From Gammaproteobacteria bacterium (GTDB lineage: Bacteria > Pseudomonadota > Gammaproteobacteria > JAABTG01), in assembly GCA_034522055.1 (NCBI GenBank), contig JAXHLS010000002.1, forward strand, positions 248,001-312,000: 64,000 bases of DNA. The letters run 5' to 3'. How positions within the stretch are numbered: the stretch's first letter is position 1; every line of letters begins with the position of its first letter. A program made the position numbers and the translations under genes. The notes under the pieces were generated by a model, which saw only the letters and a program-made list of their open reading frames with translations, made no database searches and had not been told where the DNA came from. This document shows positions 41,084 through 49,299 of this stretch, piece by piece.

Positions 41084-42265
41084 ATGGAATCCCTGGTCAT
41101 GACATCCCAACCCCGCGAAATCACCACTCCTTTCAGGCCCATACCCCTGGACGTGCCCGAAGGCATGGCCCCCAACGAGTTCTTCAACAGCACCGAGAAC
41201 CTCGAAGACCTGGTGCATAACAACGGCCTGCTCAACAACCCCGAGCACCTGTTGCTCTATCGCAAGGCCCTCGGCCACAGCAACGAGTTCGACTGCTCCA
41301 TCATCTACAACACCTCCAAGATTATCCTCGACCCCCTGGGCCGGCCCGTGCGGCGCACCCAGGTCCCCCAGAACGTGCGGCAGGTTTGGAACCGCATGAA
41401 CCAGGTGATACTGGACTACATGGTGGAGCAGTACCCGGACCCCGGCCGGCATCTCATCCTCGCCGGCGAGGCCAGTCTCGACGCCACCTGGCCCCTGACC
41501 TCCAAGGGGGTGCCCAGCATCCGCATGCTCCACAACCACTTCATCGCCTTCGACATGGACCAGCTGCGCGGCGCCCCCGCCGCTGATTCCCACGATCCCA
41601 ACCTCACCGACGGCGGCCAGCACAGCCTGTTCCAGGCCTACATGCGGGACGTCTATCGCGAATTCTTCGACCGTGCGCTGGACCTCTCCATCCTAAGGCC
41701 CGCGAGTGCGGAGGCTTCTTGTATCGCCCTCACGGGTTATCCCCAGGGTCTGCCCAGCTGGGAGATCGACGGCGGCATCGACGCCCTGCGGGAGGTGCAT
41801 TTCTGGAAGGAGTACGACGCCGTGCTCCAGGGCTTTCTCGACTTCTATCGCACCTTCTTCAGCCAGGTCTCCACCCGCAATGCCCCCATGCCCCGGGACA
41901 TCTATTACCCCGACGCGGTGGAGAATGTGCTGCTGTTCGACAACGACTTCCTGAAGACCGCCAAAAAGGTACGGGACCACTGCATGAGAGACGCCCGCTA
42001 CGCCAACGCCATCCGCTGGCAACCCGCCTTCAAGCAGATCATCTACCGCAACGACGAGGGCCGGCTCATCGTCACCATCAGCCAGAACTCCATCGGCAAC
42101 GCCATCACAGAACTGCTGGGGGTGGTGGTCAAACGGGTGCCCGATGCCGCGGCCTACGAGGAGCGGGAGCCGGCGCTGCTCGAACGCCTGCTGGAGTTGC
42201 GCCGGCGCCTGGTCGAGGTGGATTTGGGGGAGGGCATCGAGACGCCGTATTGGGGGGCGGCATGA
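41084..42265 (+). CDS. conserved protein of unknown function
   Basis: About 393 aa from ATG 41084; ATG 41099 (MTSQPREITTPF) is also possible. Soluble, normal codon use, no signal. Distinct segments: NEFFNSTENLEDLVHNNGLL near 30, YPDPGRHLILAGEASLDATW near 130, SIRMLHNHFIAFD near 156, and GRLIVTISQNSIGNAITELLG near 330. The LHNHFIAF stretch is reminiscent of HIT-superfamily active sites, but I would not assign it. It follows the 131-bp array and stands alone. Confidence 0.8.
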   Translation: MESLVMTSQPREITTPFRPIPLDVPEGMAPNEFFNSTENLEDLVHNNGLLNNPEHLLLYRKALGHSNEFDCSIIYNTSKIILDPLGRPVRRTQVPQNVRQVWNRMNQVILDYMVEQYPDPGRHLILAGEASLDATWPLTSKGVPSIRMLHNHFIAFDMDQLRGAPAADSHDPNLTDGGQHSLFQAYMRDVYREFFDRALDLSILRPASAEASCIALTGYPQGLPSWEIDGGIDALREVHFWKEYDAVLQGFLDFYRTFFSQVSTRNAPMPRDIYYPDAVENVLLFDNDFLKTAKKVRDHCMRDARYANAIRWQPAFKQIIYRNDEGRLIVTISQNSIGNAITELLGVVVKRVPDAAAYEEREPALLERLLELRRRLVEVDLGEGIETPYWGAA

Positions 42266-42289
42266 GGCCGGTTGAATGGTGAATCAATT

Positions 42290-42388
42290 GTAGGGTGGAA
42301 CAAGCGCAGCGGTTCCACCGTGGCGACGCTGGCGGCATGCCCCCGGCGCCTGTTGGCCGGTGGGTCCGCTGCGCTTGACCCACCCTAC
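42290..42388. repeat. 100-bp inverted-repeat element
   Basis: Two 30-bp arms, GTAGGGTGG-(2)-CAAGCGCAGCGG-(2)-CCACC at 42290-42319 and its complement at 42359-42388, enclose a 39-bp loop. It is a second intergenic palindrome family, distinct from the GTCGGG type. Confidence 0.85.
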
Positions 42389-42576
42389 GTCGCCTGGGTG
42401 CGCGGGAGCCTCCAGCCGCCCGAGACTCGTATGCCTCGATCCCAGGGAAACCCCGGATAGGACGATCTCCTTACAGAACTTCGCCGCTATAGGCGCTAAG
42501 CCTTTGTACCTGTGACAGATTCCCGGATTGCCCACACATCCTGTGGAAAACTCTGTGAACAGATTGGGTTAAATAT

Positions 42577-42592
42577 CCCGCAAACGGGATGG
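42577..42592. promoter_or_regulatory. palindrome ATCCCGCAAACGGGAT
   Basis: Perfect 6-bp arms with a four-base spacer in an AT-richer part of the 42389-42780 gap. No neighbouring start codon makes an obvious target, and it is not T-run terminated. Possible operator. Nothing else is seen in this gap. Confidence 0.3.
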
Positions 42593-42809
42593 TGGCGCGT
42601 TTTCTGTCAGATTGGTGAAATCTTGTACAGCCACCAGTTTTCAATGAGTTAGGGCAAAGAGGGTCGGCGTATGACTGATCCGCCGACAGACAAGCGTGGG
42701 GTCAGGCCTCTAAGGGAATGCGTGTGCATAAGTCAACCCCGAATATGCCTTCAGTCGAAGACCCCGGCGGACATTTATCGCACCTCAGGAGCCCCGGGCT
42801 TTGAAGATC

Positions 42810-43069
42810 TCAGACGGATTCGAGAACACGGCCCTCGATGGCCGCCGCCACGCCATGAGCATCGGCGTGTTGGATGATGTCGAAGGCAGTGCCGGTGAAG
42901 GTGCCGGCACGCCGTCCCCGGCCAGCGCCGGGCCCACGCCCTCGACCTCCACCCGGGACACCAAATCCCGGACGCCGCGACCATCGGCGCCGGTTTCCTC
43001 GATGGCATGACAGTAGAGGGCGAAATCGCTGGCGGCCCGCAGGCCGCCCGGCAGCATGCCTTCGGGCAA
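42810..43069 (-). pseudogene. decayed coding remnant with a frameshift
   Basis: Two adjoining minus-strand frames read as one protein: FALYCHAIEETGADGRGVRD with LVSRVEVEGVGPALAGDG in one, then GTFTGTAFDIIQHADAHGV and AAAIEGRVLESV in the other, with the shift near 42905. Both ends lack a sound start or continuation. The family is not recognised. Confidence 0.35.
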
Positions 43070-43271
43070 CTAGTCGGATGCCTCTTTCAAGCACCAACTG
43101 ATTGGGTGCAAAAGCCCAGCTGCGGGTGCCGCCCCGTCACCATTTGAGAACCGGGTCCCAGACGCCCTCGCCCCTGACCACGATTGAGGTGTTCGGTGAA
43201 CTTCGTCACGGAAGTGTGACGTCAGGGGCGTACTATCCGGTCCGTAGGCACACACGGGAGGATTCCCAACA

Positions 43272-43475
43272 ATGCATATTTTCGCTACCCCCGGACATGC
43301 CAGCCATCGCCTAGACGATGAACCCACCCCGTCCTCGCCGCCCTCTCGGTCCATCCAGACTCAGGAGGCGTTCGAACATGAGCACGCCAAGAGGGCGTTG
43401 TTTCGGGCCCTCGGTGAGGCGTCACCCGTGATCATGGTATTACTGGTGTTGCTGGTTTTCTCTCTCATCTACTGA
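43272..43475 (+). CDS. 67-aa protein with a C-terminal membrane anchor
   Basis: ATG 43272 follows a GGGAGGA site. Residues 1-50 are polar (DDEPTPSSPPSR, EAFEHEHAKRALFRALGEAS); 51-67 form a hydrophobic tail PVIMVLLVLLVFSLIY, so it would be tail-anchored. A strong terminator hairpin begins 33 bp after the stop, supporting a real transcription unit. No known family. Confidence 0.6.
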   Translation: MHIFATPGHASHRLDDEPTPSSPPSRSIQTQEAFEHEHAKRALFRALGEASPVIMVLLVLLVFSLIY

Positions 43476-43508
43476 TACCCGTCAGGCTCCGGCGAGCCGA
43501 CACCGGAA

Positions 43509-43535
43509 GGGCCGCTCGAGCGGCCCTTTTCTTTT
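43509..43535 (+). terminator. rho-independent terminator
   Basis: Perfect 18-base palindrome GGGCCGCTCGAGCGGCCC (43509-43526) followed by TTTTCTTTT (43527-43535). It terminates the plus-strand 67-aa gene. Confidence 0.85.
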
Positions 43536-43572
43536 GCCGCGCGCGACGGATGCCGCCGGGGCCGCCCGCCGG

Positions 43573-43728
43573 TCATCGCAGGATCAGCAGCACCACCACC
43601 CCCATGACCGCCGGCACCACCATGGGGACCCAGACCGCCATACTGCGCATGATACGGCGGCGGGCGGGGTCGGGGTGCGCTCTCGACACGACAGGGGCGC
43701 TGTACCGGGGGGTTCCTCCATCGAGCAT
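43573..43728 (-). CDS. possible 51-aa single-span membrane protein
   Basis: ATG at 43726-43728 has GGAG seven bases upstream. The product starts MLDGGTPRYSAPVVSRAHPD and ends in a hydrophobic span (MAVWVPMVVPAVMGVVVLLI) followed by LR. It converges on the terminator at 43509 and mirrors the small membrane protein on the other side. The rest of 43729-44089 holds nothing recognisable. Confidence 0.45.
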   Translation of the reverse strand: MLDGGTPRYSAPVVSRAHPDPARRRIMRSMAVWVPMVVPAVMGVVVLLILR

Positions 43729-44089
43729 GGCGTGCTCCATCGGACGTTGCGGGGTGAGGCCGCGGGCGGGACAGGCGCTCCGGCGAGAGGCCGGGACTCG
43801 CCGCGATGAACACCTGCCCCTGCGATGATGCGCATGGTATGACGCGACCCTTTGCAGCGCCGTGACAGGCGGGACACGCAGCGATGCCCGCACCACCGCC
43901 ACGGCGCTCCATGACGCGTCCCGAACAGGACACCATCGACGACGCCGCGCACGGGTTGGCAAACGACCACACGCCGGGATTATGCTTGGCGCCGGTTATT
44001 CGAGATAACTACGGCAGATCACTCCGGCGCAGGAACGCGATTGGGCCGGGTACAAGGAACCCCCACACCCCCGAGGCATCACCATCCCC

Positions 44090-46684
44090 ATGACAGGTAC
44101 ACGCTTCACGGTTGAGATCCAACCCATCATTCCCCCGCGTCTGGCGCGACTCGCGGAGCTGGCCAACGACCTCTACTACTCATGGGATCGCAGTGTGCGG
44201 GGCCTGTTCAGGCACCTGGACCCCGAGTGCTGGACCGCCTGCGCCCACAATCCCAAGCTGTTCCTGCGGCGGGTGCCCCAGGCCAGGCTGAACGCCGCGG
44301 CCACGGATCCCATGTTCCTGGCGGAGTTCGGGCGCGCCGTGTCCTCCTATGACATCTACCTCCAGGAGCATCCCCGCCAGGCTTACGGGAAGTACCTGCC
44401 CCACGACGACGACCTCGTAGCCTACTTTTCCGCCGAGTTCGGCTTCCATCAGAGCATGCCCATCTACGCTGGGGGCCTGGGTATCCTGGCGGCGGACTAC
44501 TGCAAGGCCATGAGCCACCTGCGGCTGCCCTTCGTCGGCGTGGGTCTGCTCTACCACCAGGGCTACTTCACCCAGCGCCTCACCTGCGACGGCCACCAGC
44601 AGGCGGAATACGTCCATCGCGACCCCGAGGATCTGCCGGTCAGCCTGGCCCGCGACACCGCGGGCGAGCCCCTGCGGGTGACCGTGCCCATCGCCGAGCG
44701 CGAGGTGGTGCTCCAGGTGTGGCTGGCCAAGGCGGGGCACATCCGCCTCTATCTGTTGGACAGTGACCTGGTAGAGAACCACGCCGATGACCGCGGCATC
44801 ACCTCCCAACTTTACGGCGGCGACCGCGCCAACCGCATCCGCCAGGAGATCGTACTGGGCATGGGCGGCGTGCGTGCCCTGCGCGGGCTGGGGTTGAAGC
44901 CCAGTGTGTGGCACATCAATGAGGGCCATTCCGCCTTTCAGATCCTGGAACGCTCCCGCGAACAGATGGCCACCGGGCTGGACTTTGCGGGGGCCGTGGA
45001 ACGGGTGGCGGCGGACACGGTATTCACCACCCATACCCCGGTGCCGGCCGGCCACGACATCTTCGAGCACGACCTCGTGAACCATCATCTCGGGCGCTTC
45101 CTGACCGACCTCGGGGTCGAGGTCCCCAAGGTGCTGGCCCTCGGGGCCTATCCCGGCGACCCGCGGGGCTTCAACATGACGGCCCTGGCGCTACGGGGCT
45201 CGCGCTTCCACAACGGTGTCAGCCGCATCCACGGCGGCGTAGCCGCCGAGACCGCCCGCTTCCTGTGGCCCCAGGTGCCCGTGGCCGAGAACCCCGTCGG
45301 CTACGTCACCAACGGCGTGGACATCAGCACCTTTCTCGGCCTGCCTTGGATGTCCCTGTTCGACATGTATCTGGACGGCGGCTGGCGCGCCCGCCTGACG
45401 GATGAGGCCTTCTGGGCCCGCTTCGTGGAATCGGTACCCAACCATGTCTACCGCAGCGTCCACCAGATCCTGAAGGCGGACATGCTGCAGGACTGCCGCC
45501 AACGCGTCGCCGTCCAGTACCGCCGCGCCGGCTGTTCGGATGCGATAGCGAAGCGCCTGGAAGAGGCCCTGTCGCCCGCTCGTCTCAATACCCTGGTGGT
45601 GGGCTTCGCCCGGCGCTTCGCGACCTACAAACGCGCCACCCTGCTGTTTCGCGACCTCGACCGCCTGGCCCGCATGGTGAATGACCCGGCCCGTCCCGTG
45701 ATCTTCATCTTCGCCGGCAAGGCCCATCCCAGCGACGAGCCCGGGCAGGCCCTCATCCGTGACATCCACCGCATCAGCATGCGACCGGAATTCCTCGGCA
45801 AGGTGATCCTGCTGGAGGACTACAACTTTTCCATGGCCCGCCGACTGCTTCCGGGCGTGGACCTGTGGCTCAACGTGCCGGAGTATCCCAAGGAGGCCTG
45901 CGGCACCTCCGGCATGAAGGCGGCCATCAACGGCGTCATCAACCTGAGCGTGCTGGACGGCTGGTGGGGCGAGGCCTACGACGGCGAGAACGGTTGGGCC
46001 ATCACGCCCCATCCCGAGCTGGATGGCGCCACCCGCGACGAACAGGAGGCCGCCGCGCTGCTGGATATCCTCGAGCATCAGGTCCTGCCCGTCTATTACG
46101 ATCGCCGCAGCGACGGCGAGCTGGGACCCGACGGCAAGCACCACGACTGGGTGGGCATGAGCAAGGCGGCCATGAAGACCACCATCCCGCGTTTCAATTC
46201 CCAGCGCATGGCCCTGGACTACCTCGAGCACTACTACGCCCCGGCGGCCGCCCACGGGCGCCGTCTGGCGGGTGCGGACGGGGACAACGGCGGGGCCCGC
46301 GAACTCGCCCGCTGGAAGACCCGGGTATGCGCCGCCTGGCCCGGCGTCTCCGCGCGCCTCGCCGTGGAGCCCCCCGCCGCCATCACCACCCGCGATCGGC
46401 TGGTGCTGGAGGTGGATGTCGAGTTGAACGGCCTGCCGCCCGACCAGGTGGCGGTCGAATGCCTCATGGGGCAGGAGGACGTCTTCGGCACCTTCGTCGC
46501 CGAACAGGAGTTCCGACTCGTGCCCGGCGCCGTGACGGGCACCGCCGCCCGCTTCTCCTGTGACCTGTGCGCCGGTGACGATGCACTGCGGCTGAATGGG
46601 CTGGAGCATTACAGGATACGCATATACCCTACTCACCCGCTGCTCGCGCACCGCTTCGAGCACGGCTGCATGGACTGGTTGTAA
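44090..46684 (+). CDS. alpha-glucan (glycogen/maltodextrin) phosphorylase
   Basis: 864 aa, GT35. It releases glucose-1-phosphate from alpha-1,4-glucans using phosphate and PLP. It is of the shorter bacterial/archaeal type that starts with an extra N-terminal domain (LANDLYYSWDRSVRGLF). Motifs: AEFGFHQSMPIYAGGLGILAAD near 115, WHINEGHSAF near 274, VGFARRFATYKRATLLF near 504, FAGKAHPSDEPGQ near 541, and PLP-lysine Lys610 in EACGTSGMKAAINGVINLS. A C-terminal beta-rich domain follows. It complements the amylosucrase at 232 in alpha-glucan turnover. Confidence 0.95.
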   Translation: MTGTRFTVEIQPIIPPRLARLAELANDLYYSWDRSVRGLFRHLDPECWTACAHNPKLFLRRVPQARLNAAATDPMFLAEFGRAVSSYDIYLQEHPRQAYGKYLPHDDDLVAYFSAEFGFHQSMPIYAGGLGILAADYCKAMSHLRLPFVGVGLLYHQGYFTQRLTCDGHQQAEYVHRDPEDLPVSLARDTAGEPLRVTVPIAEREVVLQVWLAKAGHIRLYLLDSDLVENHADDRGITSQLYGGDRANRIRQEIVLGMGGVRALRGLGLKPSVWHINEGHSAFQILERSREQMATGLDFAGAVERVAADTVFTTHTPVPAGHDIFEHDLVNHHLGRFLTDLGVEVPKVLALGAYPGDPRGFNMTALALRGSRFHNGVSRIHGGVAAETARFLWPQVPVAENPVGYVTNGVDISTFLGLPWMSLFDMYLDGGWRARLTDEAFWARFVESVPNHVYRSVHQILKADMLQDCRQRVAVQYRRAGCSDAIAKRLEEALSPARLNTLVVGFARRFATYKRATLLFRDLDRLARMVNDPARPVIFIFAGKAHPSDEPGQALIRDIHRISMRPEFLGKVILLEDYNFSMARRLLPGVDLWLNVPEYPKEACGTSGMKAAINGVINLSVLDGWWGEAYDGENGWAITPHPELDGATRDEQEAAALLDILEHQVLPVYYDRRSDGELGPDGKHHDWVGMSKAAMKTTIPRFNSQRMALDYLEHYYAPAAAHGRRLAGADGDNGGARELARWKTRVCAAWPGVSARLAVEPPAAITTRDRLVLEVDVELNGLPPDQVAVECLMGQEDVFGTFVAEQEFRLVPGAVTGTAARFSCDLCAGDDALRLNGLEHYRIRIYPTHPLLAHRFEHGCMDWL

Positions 46685-46741
46685 GACACCGTCCCGGAGA
46701 ACAGCTATGACGAACATCCACCTTCGACGCCGGCGCGCCCG

Positions 46742-47224
46742 ATGAATATGCCCAACGTCATCCACGCCGAGTCCTCGGACACCAGCGAGGATGGCTTTCC
46801 CTTGGAGATCGGGCTGGTGCTGCACAACGGCGCCGCCTACTGTCTGGTGGCCCGGCCCGAGGCGGCAGGCTTCCCGGTGGCATCCGGCGCGGAGCAGGCC
46901 ACCGGACTCACGCCCGAGGTGCGAGACCGCAGGGCCCTCGCCGCCCCCCAACTGGCGCTGGAACTCAACCGGGCCCTGGGTGACGACACCGTCCATTTCG
47001 ATGACCGCGGGCCCGGCGCGGCGTTGCTCCGGAGGTTGTTCGATGCGGCCGGCGTGGCCCCCTCCTTCAGGATGGAGCCCTTGCAGGCCCTGCTCACCAC
47101 GGACCAGCGCCGGGACTGGGAACGGGCCACCCTGACGGCTCTGGAGGAGCAGCGCCATATACGCAACCGCGCCAGCGACAAGGCGCTGGTGCTCCAGCAG
47201 ACCCTGGTGCGCAGCGCGCAATGA
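46742..47224 (+). CDS. small exonuclease-like (RNase H fold) protein, tentative
   Basis: 160 aa. PLEIGLVLHNGAAYCLVARP, QLALELNRALGDDTVHFDDR and GAALLRRLFDAAGVAPSFRMEPLQALL resemble small DnaQ/3'-5' exonuclease-like proteins, in which an acidic metal-binding set lies in similar positions (Glu22, Asp88/Asp90 region). The first DxE motif is not clearly complete. Follows the phosphorylase gene by 57 bp. Real gene by composition; function tentative. Confidence 0.6.
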   Translation: MNMPNVIHAESSDTSEDGFPLEIGLVLHNGAAYCLVARPEAAGFPVASGAEQATGLTPEVRDRRALAAPQLALELNRALGDDTVHFDDRGPGAALLRRLFDAAGVAPSFRMEPLQALLTTDQRRDWERATLTALEEQRHIRNRASDKALVLQQTLVRSAQ

Positions 47225-47390
47225 GTCAAATTCACCGCCTCGCGCGCCATCCCCGGGATGGTGCAGCGACCGCATCACGGCGCCACGCCAGCGGCCACCG
47301 CACCGCCGGCCGGGCCCTATCGCCAGACGGATTCGACAGCGCCCCCGGAACCCCTTAAATTCCCCACCCATCCCCCATTCGATTCTCACC

Positions 47391-48719
47391 ATGCACATAG
47401 CCATCATCGGAGCCGGCATCAGCGGGCTCGCCACCGCCTTCTATCTCCATCGCCAGCACCCGGACTGGCAGCTCACCCTGTACGAGGCCGAGGACCTGGC
47501 CGGTGGCACCATGCGCACCGTGGACGTGGAGGGCTTCCTCTTCGAGCATGGCGGTAACGGCTTTCTCACCAGCAAGCCCGACACCCTGGACCTGGTGAAG
47601 GATGCCGGTGGCGAGGCTCTACTCATGGAGAGCAATGACGCGGCCCGCATCCGTTACATCTTTACGGACAAACTCCACCGCCTGCCCGAGACCCCACCCG
47701 CCTTCCTCACCACCCGCCTGTTGTCGTGGCGGGGCAAGCTGCGCACCGCGGCGGAGGTGTTCGTCGCGCCCCGCCGCGACGTGGACGACGAGACCCTGAA
47801 GTCCTTCGGCGACCGCCGCCTGGGGGCGGAGTTCACCGACGTCTTTCTCAATGCCATGACCGCCGGCATCTACGCCTCCACCCCCGAGCAGATCTCCGTC
47901 AACGCCGCCTTCCCCCTGGTGGTGGATCTGGAGCGCACCTACGGCGGCCTGTTCCGCGGCATGCTGCGCAAGAAGAAGAAACAGGCCGGCCCCGGCGGCA
48001 GGCTCATGAGCTTCACCGGCGGCGTCAGCACCTTCATCGACCACCTCATGACCCGCATCCCGGGCAACCATCACCTCGGTACGCCGGTCACCGGCGTGGT
48101 CAAACGGCATGACGGCTACGCCGTGCACAGCGCCGGTGATACGGCCACCTTCGACCAGGTGGTGCTCAGCACGCCCGCCCACACCACGGCCAAGCTGTTG
48201 CGTGAGCTGGACAGCCACCTCGCCATGCAGATCGATGCCATCGAGTATTCGCCGGTGGCGGTGGTGGGCCTGGGCTACCGGCACCTGGACCATCCCCTGG
48301 ATGGCTTCGGCCTGCTCACCACCGCCGCGTCCCGGCGCCAGGTGCTCGGGGTGTTGTGGGACAGCTCGGTTTTCCCCGACCGCGTACCCGCCGGCTGCAA
48401 GGCCATGCGGGTGATGATCGGCGGCCAGCGCAACCCCGAACTCGCCCTCCAGGACAAGGACGCCCTGGTGGATACCGCGTTGCGCGGCGTACGGGAGACC
48501 ATGGGCGTGACCTCGCCGCCGGACGTTACCTTCGTGAAGCGCTGGGACCGGGGCATACCCAACTACAAGGTGGGCCACCTGGCGGTGGTGGACGGGGTGT
48601 TCAAGAAGCTCGACCGCCACCCGGGCCTGCACCTCAATGCCAACGCCTACCGCGGCATCGCCCTCAACGATTGCGTGCGCAATGCCCGCGAACTGGCCGG
48701 GCGCATCGGCGACGGCTGA
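47391..48719 (+). CDS. hemY: oxygen-dependent protoporphyrinogen oxidase HemY
   Basis: 442 aa. It oxidises protoporphyrinogen IX to protoporphyrin IX in haem synthesis using FAD. N-terminal dinucleotide motif IAIIGAGISGLATAFYLHR, then GGTMRTVDVEGFLFEHGGNGFL. Central NAMTAGIYASTPEQISVNAAFP, GGRLMSFTGGVSTFIDHL. C-terminal WDRGIPNYKVGHL and NAYRGIALNDCVRNAREL are family hallmarks. Other amine-oxidase-like flavoproteins are possible but less likely. Overlaps the Tat protein gene. Confidence 0.87.
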   Translation: MHIAIIGAGISGLATAFYLHRQHPDWQLTLYEAEDLAGGTMRTVDVEGFLFEHGGNGFLTSKPDTLDLVKDAGGEALLMESNDAARIRYIFTDKLHRLPETPPAFLTTRLLSWRGKLRTAAEVFVAPRRDVDDETLKSFGDRRLGAEFTDVFLNAMTAGIYASTPEQISVNAAFPLVVDLERTYGGLFRGMLRKKKKQAGPGGRLMSFTGGVSTFIDHLMTRIPGNHHLGTPVTGVVKRHDGYAVHSAGDTATFDQVVLSTPAHTTAKLLRELDSHLAMQIDAIEYSPVAVVGLGYRHLDHPLDGFGLLTTAASRRQVLGVLWDSSVFPDRVPAGCKAMRVMIGGQRNPELALQDKDALVDTALRGVRETMGVTSPPDVTFVKRWDRGIPNYKVGHLAVVDGVFKKLDRHPGLHLNANAYRGIALNDCVRNARELAGRIGDG

Positions 48720-49200
48720 TCCTACCCTGTCCCGTCGCCGCCTGCTGTCCCGAGCCCTCAAGCTCCTCGCCCTCGGTGGCGTTTTGGCCTTCATGGTGCC
48801 CCTGGCGGGCTTTCTCGGGGATACCCTCGCGCCAGCCGCAGGAACAGACGGAACCGGGCATGGCGTGATCATCATCCCCGTGGCCGAACTCGTCCCCGGC
48901 ACCGTGCGGGAGGTCCGCTGGCGCGGCCGTCCCCTGTGGATCCATCGGGCCGCCGGCGGGGTCGCGGTGTTCCATCCCTTCGAATCCGTGCGCGGCTGCA
49001 AGGTACATCACCTGCCCGCCGCCGCCCCCGGTACCCCCGCCGGCTGGAGCGGCGGCTTCGGCGAGCCCTGCTTCGGCGCCCTGTTCGACGCCGCGGGCCG
49101 GCGCCTGCCGGGCACCGGGGACCCGCGTCAGGGGGACCTCGAGGGACCGCGCCACCACGTGGATGCCGGCGGCCGGCTGGTGGTGGGCGCCCCGCCCTGA
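48682..49200 (+). CDS. Tat-exported Rieske-like protein with degenerate cluster ligands
   Basis: About 172 aa from ATG 48682, inside the end of hemY; the start is uncertain. Tat signal SRRRLLSRALKLLALGG with a hydrophobic core. The rest follows a Rieske fold order: GTVREVRWRGRPLWIHRAAG, then GCKVHHL where CxH is expected, and GEPCFGALFDAAGRR where PCHGSRFDxSGR is expected. The two Cys are kept in part but the second His is Phe and the first is misplaced, so a 2Fe-2S cluster is doubtful. Possibly an accessory subunit. Confidence 0.7.
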   Translation: MPANWPGASATADPTLSRRRLLSRALKLLALGGVLAFMVPLAGFLGDTLAPAAGTDGTGHGVIIIPVAELVPGTVREVRWRGRPLWIHRAAGGVAVFHPFESVRGCKVHHLPAAAPGTPAGWSGGFGEPCFGALFDAAGRRLPGTGDPRQGDLEGPRHHVDAGGRLVVGAPP

Positions 49201-49299
49201 GCGGGTGCTACAATGCCAGGCAGCCCTCGCTATCCACTCGTCAGGCCCTGTCCAACACCCGGCGCATCCCCTGGACAGGGAGAGGAAAACCGTCAGTCG

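Noticed and set aside
42671-42877. 68-codon plus-strand frame in the AT-richer gap
   Set aside because: No ribosome site, no similarity, and it overlaps the minus-strand remnant.
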